DNA of 54,344 nt from Mycobacterium uberis (GTDB taxonomy: Bacteria > Actinomycetota > Actinomycetes > Mycobacteriales > Mycobacteriaceae): positions 1 to 54,344 of the forward strand of contig NZ_QAYL01000011.1 in the NCBI RefSeq assembly GCF_003408705.1, read 5' to 3'. Both the position numbers and the translations under genes were made by a program. The notes under the pieces were generated by a model that had not been told where the DNA came from, ran no database searches, and saw only the letters and a list, made by a program, of their open reading frames with translations. Below are positions 10,570 to 24,116 of this stretch, piece by piece. The stretch's first letter is position 1. Every line of letters begins with the position of its first letter.

Positions 10570-12009
10570 TTAGTATTCGATATAGCGGACCACGTACGGC
10601 GTCATGCCACTGGTACGCACAGGCGCCACACGCACCTTCAAACCGATGTCCGGAGCCTCGAGCATCTGGCCATTACCAAGGTAGATCGTCACGTGCTGGC
10701 TGCCGCCCGGGCCGTAGAAGATAGCGTCACCGCGGCGCATCTGAGAGGTCGGGATCTTGCGGCCCATGTTGTACTGTGAACCCGAGTAGTGCGGCAGCTT
10801 GATGCCCACTCCGGCGAACGAATACAAAACCAGCCCCGAACAGTCGAAGCCGATAATCCCGGCACCCGAGTCGATTCCTTTACTCGGTCCAGCCGCGTTG
10901 CCGCCACCCCAGGAGTAGGGCACGCCGATCTGCGACAGCCCGCGACGGATCACATATTCAGAGGCCCGCCGCCCGTAAACCCGCGGAATACGTCCCTGCG
11001 TCGAACCAGGAGGGGCGTTGGTGATACCGGTGTCGGTTGGTTTCAAGATGCCCAGTTGCTGTAAGAAGTTGCGCCCCATGCTGGCGGTGATCTGCGCCGA
11101 GGTCGCCGAGTATCCCAACACCTGGTTGATCACCGCGATCGGGTCGCCCGGGATGTTTGCACTGGGTACCTGTGGCAGCGTGGGATCCCAACCGTCCCAC
11201 TTGCGGCCCCCGACGGGATCCGCTGAAGCCGGTGAACCGGGTTCCCACCGGCCGCCGGACAGTGGCGCGCCGTGCTCACCCACCTTCGCCGCCCATGTTG
11301 CGGCCGCCAGTTGAGCCACTTCGAGCCTGGCCTGGGCCTTGTCACGCTCGGCAGCCAGGCGATTGACTTCGTCCCGCTGCTCGTCGAACTTGCGCTTGGC
11401 GGCAGTGAGCGCTGCAACCGCGGCATCCATGCTAGCCTTTGCGTCGTCTGCGGTCTTATCGACCTCCTGCTTGGCCAGCCGCGCCGCCGACTCCTTGTTC
11501 ACCTGCTCGGTCCGGACCCGCTGCAGATTGGTCATCACCGCCTGGGAACTGGCGGTGAGCGTCCTGGCAGCAGTCGCGGTGGCAATAATGTCGTCTGGGC
11601 TGGTCGCGGTCAGATAGCTGCCCGCCGGACCATTCATATAGGTGGCCGCTGCGAAGCTGTCAAACCGGTGCTGAGCTGCATTGATCGCTACATTCGCGTC
11701 CTTGACCGACTGCTGGCTGACCTCGAAGTTGTGTTCGGCCGCTGCCGCATTGTTCCGGGCCGTCTCCACACCAACCAGCGCCTTGTTAACGTTTTGCTCT
11801 TCGGTCTCGATGGCCGCACTGAGGTCTTCTAGGCGCTGGTTGGCCTTGGCGACGTCGGCAATCAAAGTACCCAAACTGTCGGCACCTGGATTAGCGGTCG
11901 CCAGCCCCGGGGAATATGCCAGTAGGGTCGCACTCACGAGTGACGGAATGGCCAGCCGCACAAACCTTGCGGTCGATCGCAAAAAAGAGCCACGGCGGGG
12001 CCGTCTCAT
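10570..12009 (-). CDS. ripA: Peptidoglycan endopeptidase RipA
   Basis: Secreted NlpC/P60 hydrolase that cleaves peptide stems in peptidoglycan and is needed to separate daughter cells. 479 aa (472 in M. tuberculosis). An arginine-rich start and hydrophobic stretch ending TANPGAD form the signal peptide (about residues 1-40). A long alpha-helical coiled-coil segment follows (about 45-250), keeping the enzyme inactive until processed. A Gly/Pro/Trp-rich linker and the catalytic domain come last, with Cys in GFDCSGLVLYSF and His in SQHVTIYLGNGQMLEAP. The ATG at 12009 is preceded by AGGAGA about 10 bp away. With ripB dead 28 bp downstream, this is the only NlpC/P60 enzyme left at the locus. Confidence 0.96.
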   Translation of the reverse strand: MRRPRRGSFLRSTARFVRLAIPSLVSATLLAYSPGLATANPGADSLGTLIADVAKANQRLEDLSAAIETEEQNVNKALVGVETARNNAAAAEHNFEVSQQSVKDANVAINAAQHRFDSFAAATYMNGPAGSYLTATSPDDIIATATAARTLTASSQAVMTNLQRVRTEQVNKESAARLAKQEVDKTADDAKASMDAAVAALTAAKRKFDEQRDEVNRLAAERDKAQARLEVAQLAAATWAAKVGEHGAPLSGGRWEPGSPASADPVGGRKWDGWDPTLPQVPSANIPGDPIAVINQVLGYSATSAQITASMGRNFLQQLGILKPTDTGITNAPPGSTQGRIPRVYGRRASEYVIRRGLSQIGVPYSWGGGNAAGPSKGIDSGAGIIGFDCSGLVLYSFAGVGIKLPHYSGSQYNMGRKIPTSQMRRGDAIFYGPGGSQHVTIYLGNGQMLEAPDIGLKVRVAPVRTSGMTPYVVRYIEY

Positions 12010-12165
12010 TCGACTCAGATCTCCTATGGCTCAACACAGACGGACGACGCCAACCACTGCTTTCACGAAAGCGCCGATGACAACATGAGTATCACTCGCA
12101 CCGTACGTCACATCTAGGGCTGAGGAAATGTAAGTCACAAACTGCACTCTGTATGTGCGATTACT

Positions 12166-12181
12166 GTGACCAAACAGTGAC
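12166..12181. promoter_or_regulatory. MtrA-like direct repeat upstream of ripA
   Basis: In the 239-bp gap before ripA, the motif GTGAC occurs at 12166-12170 and 12177-12181, an 11-bp phased direct repeat; read toward ripA it is GGTCACTGTTTGGTCACAG. MtrA, the response regulator of MtrAB, binds such GTCAC repeats and is known to control ripA in M. tuberculosis. The site is about 160-175 bp upstream of the ATG. The match was made by eye. Confidence 0.45.
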
Positions 12182-12248
12182 CTAGTGAGTTTGCCGCAAC
12201 TCTTGCCGCGAACTACGACAACAATACCGGAAAACAGGACTTAGCTGA

Positions 12249-12821
12249 CTAGTCAGCCTGATTGGCGTTCTCTACCGGGATATTGGCGGTGTCAGCTGAT
12301 GTTGTTGATCGCTTGCTGTACAGCTGCATGAATCGAGTGCCGACGACTGCCGCCAGCACTCCGATCAGCAAAACGATGGTCAACGCGGTCCAGGGAAACT
12401 CAGGGGCGTTCAGTTCACCCAGGAAATTCTGCGCGGACTGCACAGGATTGCCTGTTTTGGAGAGGTCTTCCCCTGCCTCCAGTGTGACGCGCGGGTAATG
12501 CGTACTGTAACTGCCGACGTAGTTGGGGCTAAGCGTAAGAACTGTGGCATCTGGGTAGTCGGCACCAACCACGGTGGCAATATCGCGTAAGGGCGTGTCG
12601 TTAGGGGGGTTGTGATCGAGCAACACGATCTTGAGGTTGATGCCCTCGGCGTGCGCCTGGTTGACAACTTCGAGCAGTCCCGGCATGGTCGCCGGTGGCG
12701 CACTAACGCCCGCTGAAGCGACCTCAGACTTAATCGCGGTTATATCGACATCTTGCGGAATGTAGATCGGCAGCATGGGGATCGTCTGGGGTTGCTGGAC
12801 GACAGCATTTTGCCCGTTCAT
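12249..12821 (-). CDS. Tail-anchored membrane protein (Rv1476 type)
   Basis: 190 aa. The N-terminal part (residues 1-145) looks extracytoplasmic or cytoplasmic globular with no enzyme motif I know. A single membrane span follows (WTALTIVLLIGVLAAVVGTRF, about 148-170) and then a short basic, Ser/Thr-rich tail. The ATG at 12821 has AGGAGG about 8 bp upstream; the longer in-frame start at 12875 lacks this. It lies upstream of ripA on the same strand and divergent from acn, as does Rv1476 in M. tuberculosis. TPM-like domain proteins have a similar plan (soluble domain then one span), but I cannot confirm that. Function unknown. Confidence 0.85.
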   Translation of the reverse strand: MNGQNAVVQQPQTIPMLPIYIPQDVDITAIKSEVASAGVSAPPATMPGLLEVVNQAHAEGINLKIVLLDHNPPNDTPLRDIATVVGADYPDATVLTLSPNYVGSYSTHYPRVTLEAGEDLSKTGNPVQSAQNFLGELNAPEFPWTALTIVLLIGVLAAVVGTRFMQLYSKRSTTSADTANIPVENANQAD

Positions 12822-13007
12822 CGATGTCCCTCCTACCATTTCGTATCCCAGCGCTAAAAGCACCATACGCGACACTCGACGTTAAGATTGCCATATAGGG
12901 TTGTATCGTGCGTCGTGGTCGCAACAACGACCGTAGCGGCAATCTCGCTGAAGCATGAAACTGGAAACTGCGAATGCCATCTTATTGCAGGACAAGCGTA
13001 CTGTTAA

Positions 13008-15887
<2,880 letters not shown>

Positions 15888-15924
15888 TCTCAACTAAAAT
15901 AGCCTACCTAATATTCAGTCACCC

Positions 15925-16490
15925 GTGTCTAAGATCAGCGAGGACCATTTGGCGGCTCGTCGCCGTCAAATCCTCGACGGCGTCCGCCGTTGCTTTGCCG
16001 AATATGACTATGACAAGGCTATTGTGTGTCGGCTAGAAGAAGCGGTCGGAATGTCGCGCGGTGCAATCTTCCACCACTTCCGGGACAGAGACACCCTGTT
16101 TTTTACCTTGGCCTACGAAGATGCTGAGCGGATGGCCGATGTCGCGGTGCACGCAGGTTTGATTCAGGTGATGCGTGACATGCTCGCTGCGCCCAACCAG
16201 TGCGACTGGCTAGTCACCAGGTTGGAGATCGCCCGTAAGTTGCGCACCGACCCAGCATTCAGCCGTGGATGGGTGGGGACCGTTCCGCGGAGTTGGCCAC
16301 GGCGACAACAGACCGGTTGCGTGGACAAAAGCAGACCGGCAGAGTGCGCGACGATTTTCCGGGCGACGTACTGCAATGCTACCTGGACCTGGTGCTCGAC
16401 GGATTGGTGGCTCGGCTTGCGTCCGGCGAAGACCCGCAACGGCTATCCGCAGTCCTCGATTTGGTGGAGAACTCGTTGCGCCACAACTAG
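15925..16490 (+). pseudogene. acnR: TetR regulator (acnR, Rv1474c), frameshifted
   Basis: The GTG-started frame gives a good TetR N-terminal helix-turn-helix (RRQILDGVRRCFAEYDYDKA, then GMSRGAIFHHFRDRDTLF) and runs to about residue 113 (DPAFSRGW). The family sequence then continues in the next frame from about 16268 (DRSAELATATTDRL to the end LVENSLRHN, stop 16488-16490). A single-base loss in or near the G-rich run at 16268-16280 explains the shift. The downstream half is otherwise well preserved, so the break looks recent. In actinobacteria the homologue sits 3' of acn and represses it. A truncated DNA-binding domain could still be made, but without its ligand/dimer half. Confidence 0.88.
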
Positions 16491-16559
16491 CTTGCGCCAA
16501 ATAGAAACCTCGCGATGCTATACCATGTCGCGTCACGAGGTTCACAATTGCCATATCTA

Positions 16560-16768
16560 TCACGGCTGAGTATGGTGATTGGGACCGCCACGGCTGCGCA
16601 TGATGGTGCCGGACTCGCGCAGCACGCTGTGAATGGATTAGTACGACTTGCCGGGGTGACCACCATGTTGCCGATGCGGGCCCCGCCCTTATAAGCGTGC
16701 CGCAACTCATGCAGCAATTCATCGCGCGTCTTCTTCGATTTCCTAATTACGTCTCCACACATCGACAT
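16560..16768 (-). pseudogene. Small HTH protein (Rv1473A type), pseudogene
   Basis: The minus strand begins KSKKTRDELLHELRHAYKGG, the usual first helix of a small actinobacterial helix-turn-helix protein. It shifts frame after about 30 codons. A stop lies in the recognition helix (Y-stop-SIHSVLRESGTIM), and the expected end MRSRGGPNHH...stop is at 16560. At least one frameshift plus one stop make it non-functional. Its place between the ABC-F gene and acnR matches Rv1473A. Confidence 0.75.
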
Positions 16769-16851
16769 ATCCTAAGCTCATAGCGTAAGAATCCGTCGCC
16801 CCTGGCAGGGCCACTTTGGTCTAAAAGGCCTGCCACTCCGCCTTCGACTGG

Positions 16852-18489
16852 TCAGGTTAATTCAATGAGATCCCGATACTCGTCGGACCAATAGTCTTCG
16901 GTGCCTTCAGGCAACAATACGACGCGTTGCGGATCCAGCGCTTCTGCCGCTCCGGGGTCGTGCGTCACCAATACCACCGCACCCTGATAACTACGCAACG
17001 CGTCGAGCACCTGCTTACGCGACGCGGGATCGAGATTGTTGGTCGGTTCGTCGAGTAATAACACGTTTGCCGCGGATGCCACCAGACCGGCGAGAGCAAG
17101 TCGAGTCTTCTCGCCACCGGAGAGAGTACCTACCGATTGGTCAAGCTGTTGACCGCTGAACATGAACGCGCCGAGCAAACCGCGTAGATCCTGTTCGCCG
17201 GACTCGGGTGCGGCATGCCGGATGTTCTGCCAGACGGTGTCTTCGTTATCGAGCGTATCGTGCTCCTGCGCGAAATAGCCGATCCGCAAATCGTGTCCCG
17301 GTTCCAGCGTGCCAGCGTCAGGCTTCTCAACGCCGGCCAGCACTCTCAACAGCGTGGTCTTGCCAGCGCCGTTGAGACCCAACACGACCACACGCGAGCC
17401 ACGGTCGATTGCCAGATCTACACCAGTGAACACTTCGAGGGACCCGTACGTCTTGCTTAGTCCCTTGGACACCAGCGGCGTGCGCCCGCACGCCGCTGGT
17501 GTAGGAAACTTGATCCGAGCTACCTTCTCAGCGACCCGTTCCTCGTCGAGTGCAGCCATCATACGATTGGCTCGACGCAACATACTTTGAGCCGCAACAG
17601 CTTTTGTCGCCTTGGCACCCATCTTGGCAGCTTGCGTCCGCAGCGCGATGGCCTTGCGTTCGGCATTGGCGCGTTCTCGGCGGCGGCGCTGCTCGTCGGT
17701 AGCTCGGACATCAAGGTACTTCTGCCAGCCCATGTTGTAAATGTCGACCTCGCCGCGCACGGCATCCAGGAACCACACCCGGTTGACGACATCGGCGATT
17801 AGCTCAACGTTGTGGCTGATCACCACCAACCCGCCGGTGTGCGACCGCAAGAAACCCCGCAGCCAGCCAAGCGAATCGGCGTCGAGGTGGTTGGTCGGCT
17901 CGTCGAGCAACAGTGTGGTTCCCGAGCCGGAAGCCCCAGTTCCTCCTGCGGATGCCGCGAACAGAATGCGTGCTAGCTCCACCCGGCGGCGTTGACCTCC
18001 CGACAACGTGTGCAACTGCTGGGTAAGCACCCGCTCAGGCAAGCCTAGACTCGCACAGATCCGGCTGGCTTCACTTTCGGCGCTATAACCTCCCAACGCA
18101 ACGAATCGCTCTTCGAGCTGGCCGTAGCAGCGGATCGCGCGGTCACGTGCGTCATCGTCGGCAACCTCGGCCATCAATGCCTGCTGCTTCTCTAGATCGG
18201 TCAGCAGCACGTCCAACCCACAGGCGGACAACACCCGGTCGCGGGCGAACACGTCAAGATTGCCCTCTTTGGGATCTTGCGGCAAGTAACCGATTGTGCC
18301 GGTCGAGGTTACCAACCCAGCATACGGTTCAACTTCTCCGGCCAAGATGCGCAAGGTGGTGGTCTTGCCTGCGCCGTTGCGCCCAACCAGCCCGATGCGG
18401 TCACCGGGCTGCACGCGCAAATCCGGGCCATCGCGGGAGAGCAAGATGCGCGCACCAGCACGGACCTCAAGGCCCGTGGCAGTGATCAC
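16852..18489 (-). CDS. ABC-F family ATPase (Rv1473)
   Basis: 545 aa with two tandem ATP-binding cassettes and no membrane domain, so not a transporter despite older macrolide-transport annotations. ABC-F proteins act on the ribosome, some giving protection from antibiotics. Cassette 1: Walker A GRNGAGKTT, signature LSGGQRRR, Walker B LLLDEPTNHLD. Cassette 2: GLNGAGKTT, LSGGEKTR, LLLDEPTNNLD. Between them lies a charged arginine-rich linker (RRRRERANAERKA). The GTG at 18489 is preceded by GGGGAG at 6-7 bp spacing and gives the family N-terminus; the open frame extends 45 codons further upstream but that part has no family resemblance. Confidence 0.94.
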   Translation of the reverse strand: MITATGLEVRAGARILLSRDGPDLRVQPGDRIGLVGRNGAGKTTTLRILAGEVEPYAGLVTSTGTIGYLPQDPKEGNLDVFARDRVLSACGLDVLLTDLEKQQALMAEVADDDARDRAIRCYGQLEERFVALGGYSAESEASRICASLGLPERVLTQQLHTLSGGQRRRVELARILFAASAGGTGASGSGTTLLLDEPTNHLDADSLGWLRGFLRSHTGGLVVISHNVELIADVVNRVWFLDAVRGEVDIYNMGWQKYLDVRATDEQRRRRERANAERKAIALRTQAAKMGAKATKAVAAQSMLRRANRMMAALDEERVAEKVARIKFPTPAACGRTPLVSKGLSKTYGSLEVFTGVDLAIDRGSRVVVLGLNGAGKTTLLRVLAGVEKPDAGTLEPGHDLRIGYFAQEHDTLDNEDTVWQNIRHAAPESGEQDLRGLLGAFMFSGQQLDQSVGTLSGGEKTRLALAGLVASAANVLLLDEPTNNLDPASRKQVLDALRSYQGAVVLVTHDPGAAEALDPQRVVLLPEGTEDYWSDEYRDLIELT

Positions 18490-18896
18490 ATTCGCTCCCC
18501 TTTTTTGTTGGTTGTCGTTACTTGTCGTCGGAAAACACTGCCAGCCGCTTCTCTGTATGCGCGACAACCGATTCTTCGAAGTTGGCGGTGAGCCATCAAG
18601 CGAAAAACTGCCCCCGACCCTCACCGTACATGTAATCTTCTATGCTAGCGGTGTTTAGTCCAGTCCAGAATGTGCGTTTGATCAACTCGATTCCGCACTG
18701 GGAGAATGCCGCAATCCGCGTGGCGATCGCATAACAGGTGTCTAGCAGCCGCTCGTCCGGAACTTGACAAAAGACATCAGATCGATCCTTTCAGCCTCCT
18801 CGGCGATGATATCGCAACTGATCAGCATGATCGCGAACACACGCAAGGATCCAATGGCCCGGGGCCATATAGAACTCAGCCCCAGTCCGGGGGCGG
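18490..18896. other. Intergenic stretch, no gene seen
   Basis: No frame here resembles a protein. It separates the ABC-F gene from the dead echA12 and probably contains decayed 3' sequence of the latter plus the upstream region of the ABC-F gene. Confidence 0.5.
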
Positions 18897-19395
18897 TTAG
18901 TCGGTTGTTAATGCCCGCGGCCCGGAAATAGGCAATGATAGGGACACCCAGATAGCGGTCACCAGCGCCAAGCGTAGCCCACCACCGATGGCTGGGACAG
19001 TGATCGCGACAATCACCCGTTGGTGCAACCGATGGATTACATCAATACGACGTCGTCGAGTAGCTCCATGAAGCGCAGCGCAGATACCGACCGAGTCAAT
19101 CCGCCGACGTTCGGCACCGCTCCCGCAAACTTGTGATCGGCACCCGACGAAAAGCCGCCGCCTGTCCCTGTCAGCACGACCACTCGCACCGAATTGCCTT
19201 AAGTGATCTTCTCGAGCACTCTCTTGACCGGCACCATAATAGCATTGAACGCCATGAAGTTCATCCGCTCCGACCGGTTGCGAAGTTATAAACGCGACAT
19301 CCGACCGCGGGTGGTCAACAAAGTACGTAAAGTTACCGTTGGAAGTTAGCCCGCAAGGCACCCGCCCACGGTAATGGCAAATCCAAGTTGGGCGT
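18897..19395 (-). pseudogene. echA12: Enoyl-CoA hydratase (echA12), pseudogene
   Basis: Pieces of a crotonase-family protein lie on the minus strand in several frames: RMNFMAFNAIMVPVKRVLEK near 19265-19210, VRVVVLTGTGGGFSSGADHKFAGAVPNVGGLTR near 19190-19095, and the region around AIGGGLRLAL near 18990. Stops and shifts occur between them and the C-terminal third is missing or unrecognisable. It lies between trxB1 and the ABC-F gene exactly as in M. tuberculosis. Confidence 0.82.
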
Positions 19396-19414
19396 CGCCC
19401 CCGCACATTACTGG

Positions 19415-19774
19415 TTAGATCTGTTCGGCTGGCGCGACCCCATAATCGGAGACGTCGAAGGCCCTGATTTGCTGCACCAAATCCTCCAGCTCCGCCATCG
19501 ACAGGGCCCCGGCTTGCTTAAACAACAGCTTACCGTTCTTGAAGGCTATCAGAGTGGGAATGGACTGAATCTGGGCTACCGATGCCAGCTGCTGCTCGGC
19601 TTCGGTATCTACTTTGGCGTGCACGATGTCAGGGTGTTTCTCCGACGACGCTTGAAACGTCGACGCAAACGCTCGACATGGCCCACACCAGGACGCCCAA
19701 AAATCGACAAGCACCATGTTGTTGCCGTTGATGGTTTCGTTGAACTGCTCAGCAGTGAGGTCTCGTGTGGTCAC
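19415..19774 (-). CDS. trxB1: Thioredoxin
   Basis: 119 aa with the active site WASWCGPCR (about residues 28-36) and the cis-proline region SIPTLIAFKNGKLL. It reduces protein disulfides in the cytosol using electrons from thioredoxin reductase. The GTG at 19774 gives the family N-terminus TTRDLTAEQFNE; the Shine-Dalgarno is weak. The gene corresponds by position to Rv1471 (next to echA12). The adjacent second thioredoxin (Rv1470) is not recognisable here. It is intact although both neighbours, echA12 and ctpD, are pseudogenes, which argues that it is under selection. Confidence 0.9.
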   Translation of the reverse strand: MTTRDLTAEQFNETINGNNMVLVDFWASWCGPCRAFASTFQASSEKHPDIVHAKVDTEAEQQLASVAQIQSIPTLIAFKNGKLLFKQAGALSMAELEDLVQQIRAFDVSDYGVAPAEQI

Positions 19775-19823
19775 GTTTGGCCTAACGCCGCACACCGACG
19801 CCGTGTTCCCTGACTATGCGCCG

Positions 19824-21700
19824 TCAACGCACTGTTGACGATGCCACCCGCCATGAACGGTTGGCGACTAACCGCATACCGTTGAATACTGCGCTGATGG
19901 CTGATCCTTCGTAACCAGCCACACCCAGTGGCAACGGTAACTGCCCAAACAAGTCCAACAGCACTAAGACGGTGATAAGGGCGGCCGCGATCGCGAGATT
20001 GACCATCACGGGTCGGCGAGCCTGTCGCGACAACCCGATTATGGTCAGGATGGTGTGCAATTTACCGGGGGCGGCGACACCGTCGGCGGTGTACAGCGTG
20101 AGATCAGCACCGGCACCCATCGCGACCGGACTTGTAAGCCGCAGCCATAGCGAAGGGCATCGTTAACACCGTCGCTAACGACGAGCATCCGGTGACCATT
20201 GGATTGCAGACCACGCACCACCTCGATCTTGTGCTCCGGCAGTAACGCCGCCCACACGTCGATACTTCCGGTGTGCTCGGCCACCTGTTGGGCTGCTACT
20301 CTGTTGTCGCCAGTTAACAGCACCGGTGACAGCGGAACGTGCGGTGTTGGAACGAACCTGATCGGTGCGCCCGAGCGCACCCACCACGTCGCCATCTAAC
20401 AAGACGATGGCGTCATCGAGGATAAACGCCAGTTGCACTAGCGGCGCTCCTTAGCAACCGTGCGGGTTGCAAACCTCGACGACATTATGTCCCATGCTTA
20501 ATGTGGGCCCCACGGCGAGGCAGAGCGTGAAAGTCGTCAGCCGCTGGGATGGCAATGCCGCGAGTCCGCGCTTCCTCGACGATCGCCCGTCTCAGTGAGT
20601 GCTGGCTGAATTGTTCTGCCACAGCAGCTAATTGCGGGGATCGCCGGCCATCGACAGCATCGGTGCTCAACAGTTCGACTTGTCGAGGGCAACGATACTA
20701 GCGTCCGCTAAGCGTTTGACAACGACTGTGGATTCGACGAGTATTCCGTAACGACCAGCGGTGACGACCACCGCCAGTAGCGAAAGCATACTTGCTCATA
20801 CGACAGCGCATGATGAGGACACAATCACGTACGTGGTAGCGCGCATCAATACCGGCTGCAATTGGGCACCCAGCAACAGAGGTAATGGCGATCAAGCCGA
20901 TGTTGGCCACCACTACTCCAGCGGAGTAGTGGTGCTAAATTTTTCCAATGATAGAGCTAAGTTGTGGCTTTGGTGGCGGAAACCTCGACCACCAAAGCCA
21001 CAATGCGGACGACGATGGTCTGGGACGGATCGCGAGTCACCTCCAGCTACAACATCCCGAACCATTCACGGTGCCCGAGAACAACTCACCATCTCGACTC
21101 TTGACCACCGGCATCGACTCGCCGATGATGGAACATCGGTCGACCTCTTAGAACCCTTACGCTCCGGCGCCATTAGCGGAGATCCTTCCCCGGCCGCACC
21201 ACCACCCGGTCATCCATCCACCAGGTCGGTGATCTGCACCAGCCGCCCACTGTCATCGCTATTGAGCACGACGGCTCGATCCAGCGTGAGGTTAATGAGA
21301 CTTTTGACCGAATCGGCGGTGTGTTTGATAGCAATATCGTCGAGCGCATTCGAGGTAGCAAAGATCACGATCAATAAGGCGTCGTCGAAGATCTATCAAA
21401 TCACGACCGCTCAAATTACCGCAACGACTATCAGCAAACCGACGCCGAAGGTCTTGTTACGCAACACCTGTGCACCGGACCAGGCCAAAATCTCATCCAT
21501 CACTAAGGTGGTAGACCAGGAACATTGACCACCATATGGCATCGTACGCACCGTTGAGCTAAGCGGTCAACCCAATCAAAAACAGCGCCAGCGAGACAGC
21601 AGCTCAGCGCACCGAAACCACCGATCACAGCGCCGCGTGTCAGCTTAATGGTCGACGAATTTAGGCGGGATCACGGTCAAAAGTAGCGGCGTGGGTGACC
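19824..21700 (-). pseudogene. ctpD: P-type metal ATPase (ctpD), pseudogene
   Basis: Fragments of a P1B-type ATPase appear in order on the minus strand. The actuator-domain region with a phosphatase-loop remnant is around 21360-21060. EEARTRGIAIPAADDFHALP lies near 20580-20510, VLLTGDNRVAAQQVAEHTGS near 20310-20250 and MLVVSDGVNDA near 20190-20160. The C-terminal helices LAIAAALITVLVLLDLFGQLPLPLGVAG end near 19830. Many stops and frameshifts separate them. The M. tuberculosis homologue exports cobalt/iron-type metals. Confidence 0.85.
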
Positions 21701-22240
21701 ATTTCGAGGACAAACCAAGGTCATGCCGGCGACCTCATAGGGGACAGGTGGGGGCGCTCAACAGGGACCAAATGTATCGATGCAAAGATCTACATGTATC
21801 TCAATCGTGTTGCGGTATGCAGCTGAATCAGCCTATGCCGCAACATCCGAGGTGCAGAAGCTGGCTCCAGACGAACATCAGCTTCGACTGCTGCGCAACC
21901 TCGTGCTACATGAGCAGCGACCTAACACATTGCGCAATCTAGGCTGCAGCACCGACGAAATCAGTACATAATCGATGCAAATGCTCCTAAAAATGAGTGA
22001 CTTCAAAAAATTCTGATGCACGAACAGGTACGTGGATCCAAGATCACGCTGTGCTTCAAGGTGCTGCGACGAGCGGAGGTTAGGACCTGTTTTTTGTGAT
22101 CACGACACCCAAGCTCTCGAGGCCAACGTCAGAGGTCGCAAAGAGTGTGATAGCCACGGTATCGAGCCAAGTTACGGTTGCGTACATTTTCCTACGTTGG
22201 ACACACTTAAGCATGACTATCGGGACTGGAAAAAACAGCA
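21701..22240. other. Decayed stretch between ctpD and fadE15
   Basis: In M. tuberculosis this gap holds a PE_PGRS gene. I see no PE domain or Gly-Ala repeat here. One short plus frame (21780-21971) has a plausible helical protein but no family I know. No gene is called. Confidence 0.5.
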
Positions 22241-24083
22241 TTGGGCCACTACATCGCTAACGTCCGCGATCTTGAGTTCAACCTGTTCGAGGTCTTTAAT
22301 CTGGGAGCTGTTCTCGGCACTGGACGCTATGGTGATCTCAACGTTGATACGGTGCGAACGATGTTGACCGAAGCCGCTCGCTTGGCGGAAGGACCGGTTG
22401 TCAAGTCGTTCGCATATGCAGACCGCAACCCACCAATGTTCGACCCCACGACCCACACTATCAGCGTGCCCGCTGAGTTGGCCAGGTCGGTGCAAGCAAT
22501 CAAGGAGGCCGAATGGTGGTGTCTGGGTCGGGCTGAGAAGATTGGCGGCATGGCCGCACCGCCACCGCTGACCTAGGCGGTCAACGAAATGATCTACTGC
22601 GCTAATTCCTCAGCGTGTTTCTTCAACCTGGGTCCAGTAATGGCTAATGCACTCTACATCGAAGGCAAGGAACAACAACGTCAATGGGCAGCAAGGGGTA
22701 TCGAGCGCGGATGGCAGGCCACCACGGTGCTCACTGAACCAGACACAGGCTCCGATGTGGGCGCAATCCGGAACAAGGCGGTCGAACAACCCGACGGCAC
22801 TTGGCACCTCGAAGATGTTAAGCGATTCATCTCCGGCGGAGACGTCGGTAACACCGCCGAGAACATCTTCCATCTGGTAGCCGCCCGGCCCGAGGGCGCC
22901 GGTCCGAGTACCAAGAGGTTGAGCCTGTTCTATGTCCCCAACTATCTTTTCGACCCCGACAACCTTCGAAATCGGATCCCGCAACGGCGTTTTCGTTACC
23001 GGGTTGGAACACAAGATGGGGCTAAAGTCCTCCCTCACTTGCAAGTTAACTTTCGGCACCACCGACGTGCCAGCCGTTGATTATCTTGTCAGCAGTGTGC
23101 ACAATGGGACCGCGTAGATGTTCACCATCATTGATGCACGCTCGCATGACGATCGGTGTCAAGTCAACCGGCACGCTGTCCACGGGCTACCTAAACGCGC
23201 TTGCCTACACCATGAAACGGATCCAGGGTGCGGACTTAATCCAGATGGCCGATAAGACCACACCACAGGTCATAATCATGCACCATCCCGATATGCGTCG
23301 CAGCCTGATGACCCAAAAAGCCCACGCTGAAGGTCGGCAGGCGTTCTAGCTTTATGCTGGAGCACACCAATGACTCCATTGTAGCACAACATATTTCGTG
23401 ATCTACCCCCGCCATGGCGCATCGTGTGGACGATCTACTGCTACCGATAGTTAAAGGGGTTGGCTCGGAACGAGCCTATGAAATCCTGACAGAGTCGCTG
23501 CAGACCCTAGGCGGTTCTGACTTTTTGGCTGATTATCCCATTGAGCAGTACGTCCGCGACGTCAAGATTGATTCCCTCTACGAGGGCATCACTGCCATCC
23601 AGGCGCTGGATTTTTTTCCGTAAAATCTTCCGCGACCACGGTTAAGCATTGCAGCATGTGACAGCTCAGATCAGCCGCACTATCGAAAACTGTGATGAGT
23701 CGCTGAAAACCAAAGCCGAACTACTTGGGACCGCGCTCGACGACATCACGGCGATGACAGGTGCGCTGACCGGATACTTCATATCCGCCGCGCAACACCC
23801 TACCGATATTCACAAAGTGGGGCTCGGATCAGTGCGCTACCTGCTGGCCGTCGGCGATCTGTTGATCGGTTGGCAATTACTGGTGCAAGCCGATATTGCA
23901 CACGCCACATTAACCACTATTATAACCGGTAACGACGTCAAAATCGATTCAGCGTTCTATCAAGGCAAGATCGCGACCACAGCGTTCTTGGCCAAGAACA
24001 TACTACCGAGATTGACCACATTGCGCGGCATCATCGAGTCCATCGACGACGAGATCATGCGCGTCTCCGAAGACGCGTTCTGA
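22241..24083 (+). pseudogene. fadE15: Acyl-CoA dehydrogenase (fadE15), pseudogene
   Basis: A nearly full-length (about 1.84 kb) FadE-type gene broken into at least five frames. From 22241 (TTG start): GHYIANVRDLEFNLFEV. From 22589: VLTEPDTGSDVGAIRNKA, VKRFISGGDVGNTAENIFHL. From about 22930: [15 protein letters not shown]. From 23120: [20 protein letters not shown]. From 23414: [20 protein letters not shown]. From 23649: the C-terminal helical domain ending at 24083. Sequence between breaks is still clear, so decay is fairly young. The enzyme would act in fatty-acid beta-oxidation; the loss goes with loss of echA12. Confidence 0.9.
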
Positions 24084-24116
24084 CCGATCACGCGTAACCT
24101 GCATACACCCCAAGTT

